Positions 45,909-56,275 of a stretch of DNA of 64,000 bases are shown here, one piece after another (the first letter of the stretch is position 1; every line of letters starts with the position of its first letter). Both the position numbers and the translations under genes were made by a program. This DNA is from Paracamarosporium sp. OC-R06-R3 (Eukaryota; Ascomycota; Dothideomycetes; Pleosporales; Didymosphaeriaceae): positions 310,001 through 374,000 of the forward strand of contig JACVRA010000161.1 of assembly GCA_019828545.1 (NCBI GenBank), given 5' to 3'. The notes beneath the pieces were generated by a model that saw nothing but the letters and a program-made list of their open reading frames with translations, did no database searches and was not told the origin of the DNA.

Positions 45909-47778
45909 GACTTATTAGATAAAGAAGCGAACGACACCGGGTCTTAGAAACAAACAAAAAGGTTAGTACGGCGTGAAAAGAGAGTGAGCACAGCTAAGGA
46001 GCACCAGGCAGCATGGCGCGCTGCGGTATATGATGCCTCCTCTCGCGCATCGGTGCTCTAGGACTATCTGCAACCGCACTTGTTTGACAACGGTTCGTCA
46101 CTGCAATGCCGCTGTTGAGGCGGGCATGTGTAAGCGCGGAGCAGGCGTGCGAAACAAGAGAGTGTGTCTCGCATGCCCAGACTAATCCCTGCCCCGTTAG
46201 ATCGCGGAGGTGAAACGGGCGATCAGTCGTTTGGGGTGAGACGCTAGGCTGGAAATGGTGGGGATGTGAAACGCTGCAGAGCGCTGGCTGAATGTCGAAA
46301 ATTGTAAACGCGCGTTTCTGTTTTTCGTGGTATGAGCGCAACGATGGTTCGTTTGCACTATGATGTTGTAAAGAATTCAGCAAGTGCTGTGCATTTTGAC
46401 TGTTTGGTGACTGCAACACAGCTCAAGGTTGTAATTCGTTTTCTCGTACCGTTGCTTCACACTAACACATTCAGAAAAACTTCTTAGCAGCATCGCGAGT
46501 TTGGTCAACCGCGAACGTCAGTTATAAGATGAGCTTCATGCATACCCGGTGCAGAGAAGCAAGTGTGAGTTTACACATTCACCTTTAGCGTGTGAAGTGG
46601 AGCGTCTTCTACCATTCACGATTCACAGCAAGTCAAGTCCTCCCGATCAATCTGGACCCAGCCTCTCAGTGTTCGACAGCTAAATACCAATTTTAAATAC
46701 TCTTCACGTGGACATTTCTGTTCGTCATACGAAGCACAGCGTCGACGGACGCGAGCAACCTTAAAGCGTCGCTCATAGTCACGTCGAAACCAGTGCTTAG
46801 TCGTACAAAGCTAAGAAAGAAGAAGGAGAACAAGAAGTACGTGTTAGATAATGAGCCCAGGCAAAGTCTTACGTTTTGCAGGCCGGACATAAGGGTGAGG
46901 GACACGCGTATCGCTTCCATGTGTCAGCATATTGTGTTCCGGTCGCAACCATTGTATTGAGGTGTCGTGTATCTACATACAATCAGTGTGCTTATAAGTA
47001 ATTATGATTGCTCTGCTTAAACTCTTGCTTCCCTATCTCTCTACCCCCTAAAATCGCTGTTGTGCGCGCTCACTGTGATGATGTCGTTTATAAACGAAGT
47101 TTACCTTGCCCACCACTAAAGACCTTCGAGCAATATATAACGTGAAGGATTTTATTGGCCGGCTACGCTTTGTGATGGGTACGACGTTACGCCACTAGTC
47201 ATCCTCCGGCGATGTCCGAACACCTTAGTGATGAGGTAGGAATAGACATATCATCACAGGCTACACCTCATGAATGCTTTTAAATGCTCTTAGGCTTGGT
47301 ATTTTGAAGAAACCCAGCATTAACTATTGAGAATAAAGCTCATCCATTATCAGGCTCAAAAAATAAGAACCTACGTTATCACTAGGTGGTGAACTGATTG
47401 TTGCGACTTGCCATAATCGAACGATCTTATCAACAATAAGTATGCTATTGATTCTTCAATTATAAGCTCCAGACTCTCCCTTTACTATGGTTAGATTATC
47501 CATCAATACTTATACGCATACAAAATCAGTAGATTTAGGGGCAATTGATGACATTCAGGCAGCGAAGTTCGCCGACACAAGGGAAGACAAGCTCATACGT
47601 TTCCTCAAGGCACCAAAACTCCAATGTCGTGCAACATTGCACGAGCCTGGCTTAGCTATCACAACAGGAAAGTATCACCATACCTCTCAGTACATAAGTT
47701 TGTTTGTCCGAATCCCTCCTACGAATCTTTCAACTTTCGATTTTCCCTGTCGCGTCACACAAACCGCCAAACCCAATA
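45909..47778. other. Intergenic stretch, about 1.9 kb
   Basis: AT-rich from 46950. A minus-strand frame at 46693-46920 contains a Phe/Leu-rich hydrophobic stretch but has no support. Nothing callable. Confidence 0.5.
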
Positions 47779-48862
47779 ATGCTTGAGAAAGCTGATTCAA
47801 ACCAGCACCCATTTCGCGAAGCATGGACATGGAAGCGATCCCCAACAGGCTACCCGCGACTTGCAGAGCGCATAGCATTGCTGCCTGAGACTGGAATCTA
47901 CCGCCGTTTTGACGCGCTGAATGCGCGGAATCTCTTGTACCTTCAGTCTGAGCTTTGCACGCTTGAGAACGCGCTACGCGAACAAGAAGAGAGAGATAGC
48001 CGAGATAAGAGGGGGAATAGAGCCAGATATGCGATGAACCATTCGTATATGTTGAAGGAGGCACCAGAAGTTGTGAGTGGGCAGCGAGTTCTTGTGGAGA
48101 GACTGAGGAAGACGATTGCGCAGTATAGTAAGTGGCCGTTAAATTCCTTGTTGTATGCGTCGTGGCAAGAAAAATGTATCGGCAGACGCTCGCAACTTAT
48201 GCTAACACTGTATAGACAAAGCGCTTATCCAGCAATCGACGCTGCAGCAGATCCATCCACCGGACCGCTTCGATCTTAACAATGCTCAACTATTTCTATA
48301 CAGCGACGATATGGGCCCGAACGACATGATCGGTGCAGATTCCGACACATGGGGCAATCCAGACGACCCTGACAACCACCCGCCTGACCTCATCGGCATC
48401 AAGCCTCGCAAAAGGGAAGATACCTTCTCCCGTCTTGTCGCGGAAAACTTGTACTATGTGTTCAAATGCGGCCTTGGTCGTTTCTTCAAGAAGGATCGCC
48501 ACCTCGGACGGAGAGTGTACTACGATACCAAGGTCATGAGGTGGACGTTTTGGATAACCTCCATCTTGGCCTCTCTAATCCCCATAGCATCTATCGGGGT
48601 TCTGACGGTCCTGAACACATTCAGAGCAAAGATGGTCACCATTGCCGCCTTCAACGTACTGATATCGTTGTGCTTGACCCTTTTCACAAATGCGAGTAGG
48701 AAGGATACTTTTGCTGTTACGGCCGCGTAAGTTGAAGCCCAAGTTTCTGTCTCAGCTTTATTGACGAGGATCTATAGGTTTGCAGCAGTACAAGTTGTTT
48801 TTATCGGAACTAGGGGCGATCAACCAGGTAACACTGCCCCGTCAGTAAACGGTTCACATTGA
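47779..48862 (+). CDS. DUF6594-type membrane protein
   Basis: Three exons, 47779-48127, 48216-48726 and 48778-48862, give 314 residues with closed phases. The opening TGYPRLAERIALLPETGIYRRF and LNARNLLYLQSELCTLENAL match the DUF6594 (PLAM-like) fungal family. Acidic and charged segments follow, with DLIGIKPRKREDTFSRLVAE. Then come the hydrophobic helices FWITSILASLIPIASIGVLT and MVTIAAFNVLISLCLTLFT, and a last one formed across the final junction (TFAVTAAFAAVQVVFIG). This suggests a soluble N-terminal half and about three C-terminal helices. Function unknown. It sits between the two UstYa-like genes, but the family is widespread outside such clusters. Confidence 0.85.
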
Positions 48863-49558
48863 AACAAGTCTCGATTCGGAGTGATAAAAGACTTCATTGG
48901 AGGAATGATGTTAGGCATTGCAAGTATTAGTCTTGCTAATCTTGATGCATGAATGATTTGTGAAATGATATGTAGTTACGTAAACGAAGGCTTAATCAAT
49001 CCTGATAAGTGTAATCATGTATATAAGAGGGAATAGTAAAAAAGTAATGAACGATATGGGAGGATACTCAGCAAAGTATTTAGACTCACTTCAGCAGTGC
49101 TTTGTTCAACCCGCCTATAGTAAATTACTGCTAATTCACTATTAAAGTGCGTATTGAGTTACTCTAGGATGCGCTATGTCTAAATAAGTTATCTAAGTTC
49201 ATTCATACCCACGACGATCATGTTGGGAAATTATTGTCCCAAACACTGTAGTTATTTCGGTGATGAGCTGTCTCGCCAACGAACGGTGAGCTTTTGACAC
49301 ACTACCGCAACGTGTACGTAACGTATCCATCGATAGGTATCGTTTCATCAATTTCGAGAGGTCCTAACGTAGTAGTCAGATAGCGTGACAGCAAATCTGT
49401 AGATGTTGTAACTTAAGCGTGACATGGCTCTTGATGTGTAGCATCTACGTTGTTTCTTTCATCGACAATTCATTTTTCAAACCCATGGATAAGGATATAT
49501 AGCCTCTCTTGTTGAGTTCATATAGAATTGATTCACATTACAGTTAACAAGAAGCACG
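48863..49558. other. AT-rich intergenic stretch
   Basis: No supportable gene; AT-rich around 48940-49200. Confidence 0.55.
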
Positions 49559-50108
49559 ATGGGCTCGTCACTTCCAAGCCGACCTACGCTCGGCACCGCT
49601 AGAACAGAACTTTACAAAAGATGTAAGTGATTTAGAATATATACATCTTATCGTACGGGTTCTAATTGCTCTTCCGTTAGCGAGGAATAAGGATAGGACA
49701 GCCCAACGACGATCTGAAAAACAAGAGCAAGACTATAAAGATCAAGTAGATCGACTACCGAGTGGATGGGTCTGTCACGTGTGCAGCTATTACCACAACT
49801 CTGCACGTATAGCAGGAACCCTATGTCCAACACCTGAATGTATCCATCTCACGTGGGAGACAGACGACAAATGTCTCGAATGTAGGGATGTTTTAGAGCT
49901 CTCAGTGGACGAGCACGGTCAATTGCAGGGTATCGCAGGTGTCAATTATGCGCATTTGGGTTGGTTCTGCATTGGATGTTCAAGGCATACTTTCGATCCT
50001 GATCCTGGTTCTGATAAGCTCTGCCGGAATCCTAACTGTGATTATTGGGACGGAGAAGGAGCCACCGATGGATGGATTTACACCGCAGGGTTGGACCTAC
50101 ATGTCTAG
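49559..50108 (+). CDS. Small double zinc-ribbon-like protein
   Basis: Two exons, 49559-49622 and 49681-50108, with a 58-nt intron (GTAAGTG donor, CCGTTAG acceptor) give 163 residues. After a short basic N-terminus come two similar modules. The first is GWVCHVCSYYHNSARIAG with CPTPEC, followed by a CLEC pair. The second is GWFCIGCSRHTFDPDPG with CRNPNC. Each G-W-x-C-x2-C followed by C-x3/4-C resembles a RanBP2- or zinc-ribbon-type zinc finger that binds RNA, ubiquitin or protein. I do not recognise a named family. No signal peptide. Role in the neighbouring putative cluster is unknown. Confidence 0.7.
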
Positions 50109-50494
50109 CCATACGACGATACCGAATCCTTCCAAGACGACCAAGTCTTTCAACAGCAAAACTACCATTGATTCAATACTGGGCAAAGCAACAAGATGGC
50201 GTAGTGTTACAATTGTAACCTCGGGATTTGGAGAGAAAATTGATATAATTGATTACAAATTGGATTTTAGTTGTTTCTTGCCACTATACCTATGACTCAA
50301 CAAAATGATGCTCTGAAATTCCATTGTCGTTGGCATTCGAAACATGAGACATGTTCCTTGCAGTGTTAATAATGCTGCTGTTCTACCTTTTGATACATCA
50401 TGCAAAGCTTTTCGGAAGCTTCGAGAGCACGACAAGAAGATTTACACAGTCCTGTGTTTTCTCATGCCAACTATTACTTCATCGTAGTTGCTTC
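50109..50494. other. Convergent 3' region
   Basis: Shared 3' flanks of the zinc-ribbon and FAD oxidoreductase genes; no gene. Confidence 0.55.
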
Positions 50495-52067
50495 TCATTG
50501 GAGCCCCAAAGCCGAGATATTGATTGATGGAGAAACCCCCAGAAGCAGGTCACTTAATACTTTTCCGCTCCCAAGGGAGAGTGTCACGCCGTCGCCACGG
50601 TGAGCTGTGTTCAAAAACAGCCCGCCTACAGTCTGTGAGCGATGTTGATCCGGCAACTCTAATTGGACCTGAGTGGGTTTGTTTTGAATATCTGGCCGTG
50701 CTGAGTTACAAATACCAAGGGAATTCCAGTCCACTTTGGTGATGATTGGGTGGTCAGGTGTAGCAAGCGGTCGATAACACCTGCCTGCGTTATAAACTTC
50801 AAGCTCCTTTTCTGGATCTACATCCAAATACTGTTTAGCAAGGTTGGCCATAGCCTGTATTTCTGATGGCTGTGCCTTCACCGACTCTGCGAACTCTGGA
50901 AGTTCCTCGGGAATTGCTCCCCATCCTCCTACATATAGTTCGCCTCCCAAAAAGCTGGTAATGTCTATACCTTTACCCTCTGGGGCATCGTTTTGCAGAA
51001 AGACTTGCTCACTACCTTTTTCATCATGGGAAGTGTGACGGCAGGAGCTTTGGTGCACGGGCCTTTGGTGCACGTGCTTACGTGTTTGCCTAGTAGTTAG
51101 CGTATATAGGCCACACAGCTCAGTTGAGAGCTCGACAGTTGATACACCATCTTCTGACCCTCTTTTTGATCACCCTCTGCGTGATCTCACAGGAAGGATC
51201 CCAATTTGGCGTACGTACCCGGAAATGGTTGCTTGCTGAAGCTGTGGAATTCATAGGCAGTTTTACGGTCGCGTGCGGGAAGAGCATTGAGAATACGCGA
51301 GGTGACCAAGGCCCAGCAGCGATCACGAGACTACGGCATGGGACGGTCCTAGTGTTGTTCCCATTTTCTTCAACCTGGATGTTGGAGAAGTGCTGTCTGT
51401 TCCCTTCGGCTCTGATAGATATTGCCCTCGCGTTGAAGATGAAATTTACCCCTAATCTCACACACTCGTCGTATATGAACTTGCAGAATTGTGCAGGGTC
51501 ACTTGGCTATTAGCATGCATCAAAGCTTAGTAGGTAGAGGTCATACAGATGTGCAGCATGCTGAGGTCCTGCCATCAACTGTACCGTCCAGCTGCTCTTC
51601 GGCCGTATCCAATTTGGAAGTGCAGATAAGGGCTTAATGACTAGAGGCCCTGGTGCCCAGTCGTTAGAGGGCTCGAGCACTCCTGTGAAATCTGCTGGCG
51701 TGATTCGATAAATGGTCGAACTGCTGAAGCCAAAAGTTCCAGCGCCACTTTGGGTGGCCATTTCCAGCAACAGATTATACGACAGGAGGCCCAGATCTGC
51801 AGTCTCGGAACCAAATCCGAAGTCCCCAAGTCCGCCAGTCGCTTGACCGGAGGCAGCAGGGCTGATGGTCGCTGCCGGCTCCACGACAACGATCCTCGGC
51901 ATTAAATCCTTAGAGGAAGCCTGATCGGATGCCTCTAGAGCGAGTGCGAGCTGGTATGCTGTAGTCAGACCAATTACGCCGGCGCCCAGGATGACAGTTT
52001 CGGTTGAGGCCAGATCATCTTTGTGGATCGCTGGGATCTGCTTTGGGGTAGACCAAAACGCACCCAT
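50495..52067 (-). CDS. FAD-dependent oxidoreductase (D-amino-acid-oxidase/DadA fold)
   Basis: Four exons, 51547-52067, 51191-51501, 50716-51015 and 50495-50625, close in phase and give 420 residues. The dinucleotide motif is VILGAGVIGLTTAYQLA near residue 25. Other DAO-fold segments are PAASGQATGGLGDFGFG, RSLVIAAGPWSPRVF, HFRVRTPNWDPS, DITSFLGGELYVGGWGA, NAGRCYRPLATPDHPIITKV and the final GLFLNTAHRGDGVTLSLGSGKV. Such enzymes oxidise amines or amino acids with oxygen. Intron 2 (51016-51190) has an AAG acceptor and a 15-bp direct repeat (around 51053-51082), so that junction is the least certain. An ATG at 52172 would add a hydrophobic leader. It faces the same way as the precursor gene and could be a tailoring enzyme; that is inference. 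Confidence 0.85.
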
Positions 52068-53069
52068 AGTGCATGAGAAAGAGAGCCAAGGGAAGTATAA
52101 GGCAGAGAGATGGAGAAGAGAGATTGCGATCAACAGTGTACTTTTACTCGATTTAAATGGGACACTGCGCAAACGGAAACGAGTGCCAGCAAGTCAAGGC
52201 AACACGTCGGGCCAACCTCCTACTCAACGGTGAGACCGTCGCCACGTATATCATCAGTCAAGCTACACTTCCTCGCCCTTTGTTTGATATTTGATTGTGG
52301 TATGTTGTGACCGTATTGGTGATTACACCGTTTTGAACAAACACTGTATATCGTGCATTCGTCACCTCACGCCTTTCAATGTGGCAGACCTAGTGCGCTC
52401 GCAGAGTCTAACATGATACTATCATCCACTCGCCTAAGCTTATACATGTATTGCTCCTGATCGTGCTCCTCGAGGAGTTTAGGTACCTTACTAAAAAGAC
52501 TGGTAATTAATCAAAAGGATTAGAGCGATAAACTGGAAGAAAGAGCACGTGGGTATGTCAAAACTGGATTGTCGGGTCGGTTGCCTTCCGGGCAGCGCAT
52601 AGAGGACGTCATAAAAAGCCTGATTTTTTTGGGAGTAGGTGTCGCCACCCGTAGTTCGACAACTTTCCTAAGCAATACGTTCATATCGTTGCAGCAATAT
52701 TTATCGTTATCATGCATCTGGGTATATAGCGCAAAGAGTTAGTGATAGGGGTTTGGCATGTATGGCTATAGCGGAGGTTTTGATGTCGTAGCTGGGAGCT
52801 TGAAGGAGTTGTCTTCGAGATGTCGTGCAAATATATAAATCTTTTATGCATCTACATATAAGTCGATCAAGTTCAGACAATTCAGTCTAATTTTGCCGTC
52901 TTCCGCTGTTGATTGTTGTAAGTAGCCAGGTAAAGTAAGAACAACAACAAGGCTGTATTGCTATCTGCAGAAAGGAGTGTGNNCCTTATAGAAACTATGT
53001 GACGTAGTTACAATTGTCATTGCAGCATCCTTGGTCACCGTGAAACTTTCTATCCCTGATGATTTTCCC
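52068..53069. other. Intergenic stretch with two undetermined bases
   Basis: No supportable gene. Two N bases at 52982-52983 mark a sequence uncertainty close to the 3' end of the repeat-precursor gene. AT-rich in 52700-52960. Confidence 0.6.
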
Positions 53070-53738
53070 CTACTGAATCAACCCTCGATGCGTTACGTTG
53101 TCCAGTCTGCTATGTTTCGATCGCTTAGATGATCCCTCGTCATCCCCGTCGTTGTCAAATTCCTTCGCCGCCATCATCGCGAGCGGATCACCGCCTGCTT
53201 CTACGACTTCATCAGGAGAACTTTCCCCCTCCTTACTCCACATCATAGCAAGAGGATCGTCCTCTTGGGTGTCGACCTCTTTCAGCCACATCATGGCTAA
53301 GGGGTCGTCGTCCTTGGATACATCGGCCTTTGTGAACATCATGGCTAGCGGGTCATCATTGGTGTCGTAGTTATTTTTTCTGTTTCTTCCAGTACTTCGC
53401 TTGTCGGTGCTCGGTAGGGTTTCGATTCCAGCACGAAACATCATGGCCAGCGGGTCGGAGGAGGCATCATCTGAAGGTGAGGAATCAGGGGGGTATTCGG
53501 CACTGTTCCAGGACATCATGGCCAGAGGGTCGTCTTCCTCATCAGTCGCTTCGTAATCCGGTGGTAGATCCGACTTGCCAATCCACATCAAGGCCAGGGG
53601 GTCATTATCTTTTACGGCATCTTGTGTGGTAACCTGCGCATGCTCAACTGGGATAGGCGCACCGTGGACTTTGGTTTCGAACAACAAGAGCAGAACAGGG
53701 CTTATCAAGAATGTGCGCATGATTCCAAGAAAGATCAT
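53070..53738 (-). CDS. Repeat-bearing secretory preproprotein, candidate RiPP precursor
   Basis: Intact single-exon frame, 222 residues from the ATG at 53738 (an in-frame ATG at 53720 also suits; upstream codons to 53840 look like leader). Residues 1-26 form a signal peptide (MIFLGIMRTFLISPVLLLLF) ending in VHG before APIP. Seven motif copies start at residues 46, 70, 95, 129, 145, 161 and 184: one DPLALM and six DPLAMM. The next residue is W, S (then W), F, F, W, W and A. A Lys two residues on is frequent. Spacers are acidic and of varied length (16-34 residues from repeat to repeat). Dibasic KR occurs at 113-114 and 205-206. The build resembles precursors of ustiloxin-, phomopsin- or victorin-type RiPPs, whose repeated cores are cut out and cyclised by UstYa-type oxidases. 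One is encoded next door. A secreted repeat effector or Kex2-processed peptide is the alternative. Confidence 0.75.
   Translation of the reverse strand: MIFLGIMRTFLISPVLLLLFETKVHGAPIPVEHAQVTTQDAVKDNDPLALMWIGKSDLPPDYEATDEEDDPLAMMSWNSAEYPPDSSPSDDASSDPLAMMFRAGIETLPSTDKRSTGRNRKNNYDTNDDPLAMMFTKADVSKDDDPLAMMWLKEVDTQEDDPLAMMWSKEGESSPDEVVEAGGDPLAMMAAKEFDNDGDDEGSSKRSKHSRLDNVTHRGLIQ
53157..53614 (-). repeat. Seven-copy protein repeat DPLAMM, degenerate at DNA level
   Basis: The 18-nt core coding DPLAMM recurs seven times within the precursor gene. Pro codons are CCC, CCT, CCG, CCG, CCC, CCT and CCG. Leu codons are CTG, CTG, CTG, CTA, TTA, CTT and CTC. Ala codons are mostly GCC, then GCT and GCG. Protein sequence is kept while silent sites vary. 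Confidence 0.9.
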
Positions 53739-54403
53739 AACTGAGTTTCTGAATATGGGTTTGTAAATCAAAGTTGACAGAAATAGTTCGACAGGAGGGC
53801 CAGATTCAAGAGAGATGCATCTACTGCTCGCTGTGCGCAACCTTTGCTCATTTACATACCGATCGTGATCTGTTCAAACTTGCTTCTATACCGCCGTAAA
53901 CTAGAAGAGGAAAGAGGAAAGATGCTTAGTGTTCTCCTAGACTACATTTGACAAATTAAACTCGGTACTTTAGGCCCCTAGTTTTGGCCCCTAGTCCGTA
54001 CACGCAAATAGGATGTGTTTTGCTGACGCCAGATAGTCTGACATGCATCAGAACGCGAACGCTTAGATGTAGTCACACGCAGTGTTTGTATCCTATGGGC
54101 CTATCGGCTTGCTTAAGATCGCGAGGTCAATCCTTCCATGACTGACGCATACTACCTAAGCCCGAGTAGCCGAGTATCTGAGTGCCCTCGTGTTATCAAG
54201 CAATCATCCTCGGCTAATGGCAGAGGTGTCACTGCGGACCAGAACCTGTCTTTCCAGCAAGACATCTACACGGCTAGACAAGCCCACGTGTGTTCATAAT
54301 TCACACTCATGTCACCTTAATTCCAGACAACTGATCCACGAGCTTCTGGATCTTATCAAAATCCTGTGCACTTGGAATATACTCTAACCGCAAAAGTGTC
54401 TTA
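53739..54403. promoter_or_regulatory. Shared promoter of the precursor and UstYa-like copy B
   Basis: 665 bp between divergent start codons. It contains a direct repeat GGCCCCTAGT at 53973-53982 and 53986-53995 (13-bp spacing) that could bind a common regulator. No clear TATA box. Confidence 0.45.
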
Positions 54404-55568
54404 ATGTTCGCATCTGAAAAATCGGCAGCTCGTGCCTCAACGCGCGATGGCATCTCCTATTCACCACTGGTCGAAGAGAGCACTGGGGATCCTCCAAGAC
54501 GCCATGACGGGAGACTTCCTCTATACCTTTTCCTTGAAGCAATAATCCTCTTTGGACTTTTGGGTGCTTATCTCGCATTCACCCGAGGGACACTGTCAAG
54601 CACACCTGGACTTGGCTCAGATGACTGTAAGCATCTTTTCCCACTATCTTTCTCGGGTTGAACACCTCTAGAATATCGCCGGTCAAGTATGGTATTTAAT
54701 CTATTTTTCTAGTTTCCGACCTCGCAACCTATAACACGACCGAATTCTTCACCGAGAACAATGACATGATGCGCAAAACCGCTGAAGCTGAGAGATTTTG
54801 GACAGGTCTACTGCAGAGTAAGTGGTTGATCTCTTTGCTCTCAAAGGAGAATAAGGGAGTTAATTGCGACCAGCCGACGGCATAGTCTCCGTCCCCACAC
54901 AATGGGCGCTCGACCAAGGCTTCGCTTCTTCGCTTGAGAACCCCGATCGACTAGGCCACAGTGTCTATCAGGTGGATATGTACCACTCATTGCATTGTCT
55001 GGTACGTATTGTCTCCCTGTGAAGCCTCATACATATCACGCCTTGCTGTCACCTTCCCATGCCTCCAAAGTCTCCTTTCCCCATACTTGCCTCGAACAAG
55101 CAAGACTAGGCGTTCGGGTCACGAAGATCTCAACCATAAGCTCAAGCCATAAGTATTTGGATCTTTGAAAAATGCTTCCTAGGGCAACTCGAGCTATATT
55201 AAATGGTTGTAGCTCAGGCTCGAAATCGGATAGACAAAAGCCACACTCATAGAAGTCTTGGGCTAACGTGACTGTAGCATCACATCCGCCTCCGCCTCGT
55301 CTCCAAGGTACCTCTGAGCAAGTGGCCGAGAGACGACAAGCACAGTTTGCACTGCATCAACTACATCCGCCAGCAAATCATGTGCCATGCAGACATCACG
55401 TTGGGTGGTACGGATGATGTGCTGCATTACGCGAGAAATGAGGGACATCAGTGTAGGGATTATAAGGCCGTAGTGAGTTGGACTCAGAGACATGAGTGGA
55501 AGGGACATGCGAGATGGATTAAAAAGATGTATGGATATATTGCTGGAGCGGAGAGTCTAGCTACTTGA
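54404..55568 (+). CDS. UstYa-like oxidase (DUF3328), copy B
   Basis: Four exons, 54404-54626, 54713-54817, 54874-55001 and 55278-55568, close in phase and give 248 residues. A cytosolic head (SYSPLVEE) precedes a transmembrane helix at about 38-59 (LPLYLFLEAIILFGLLGAYL). Then FSDLATYNTTEFFTENND and VPTQWALDQGF follow. The two family motifs are HSLHC at residues 147-151 and HCINYIRQQIMC at 177-188. The second half contains another HSLHC (174-178) overlapping the second motif, which is unusual. The third intron is long (276 nt). UstYa proteins oxidatively cyclise RiPP cores or modify other metabolites. The divergent pairing with the repeat precursor suggests they act in one pathway. Confidence 0.9.
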
Positions 55569-56275
55569 AGTGGTATATAGGTTGAGGGGTACATTATATC
55601 CAGGTAACCTGGGTATAGGGTTGTGGGCAACAAGATGTACTCGACAACGCGGGCACTTGAGCTAAAGATAGTTAGATAGTTCATTGCAGGCGTGATTCGG
55701 TCGCTTTAGCAAACAAACATTGATAATAGATGAGATGGAAACAGGTGTGAAGCCGTCAAGGAACCCCGCCTAACGCGAAACTGACGCGCCAAGATGCGCT
55801 AGCAGTGCGCCATTCTCTTGGTCTGTCACACTTTATCCCATCTCGTCCATCGTCAACGCAACGCCTGCCGTCACGGTGGCCAAGATGGGCAATTTTCTTC
55901 ACGGAATAATCTCAGTGTGAAATTCTCGACGTCTCGAATTTCGCCAATTGACCTTCCCCCGACTGCATTTGACATTACAACGAAATCGGCCTTCCGAGCA
56001 TTCGTTTCCAGCTCATGTGCGCTTGTTTTAGCTGGTCTAGCGTGCATCGATATCTTCATGATGCCTAGAGTGTTCTAGGCAACCAAGCCATAATTAAGGA
56101 TAGCGTCTGTTGTTGACTGAAACATCAGGCAGAAGCCAGCACTGGTCTCAATGTATGCATGCTCACTTTATATCTTTCGATGATTTCTATTCGGCATAAG
56201 ATTCGCGTCGTTCCCCTCTGTCTACAGTCAAGACGATTTGCCAATCTGTTTAGCCTTCAACGAGCATTCAGCATC
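55569..56275. other. Intergenic stretch
   Basis: No supportable gene; 3' flank of UstYa-like B and upstream region of the F-box gene. Confidence 0.55.

Noticed and set aside
53070..53738. Alpha-factor-like mating pheromone precursor
   Set aside because: The repeats lack the aromatic-Cys...Gly-Gln-Cys type pattern of ascomycete alpha pheromones and are not each flanked by KR sites.
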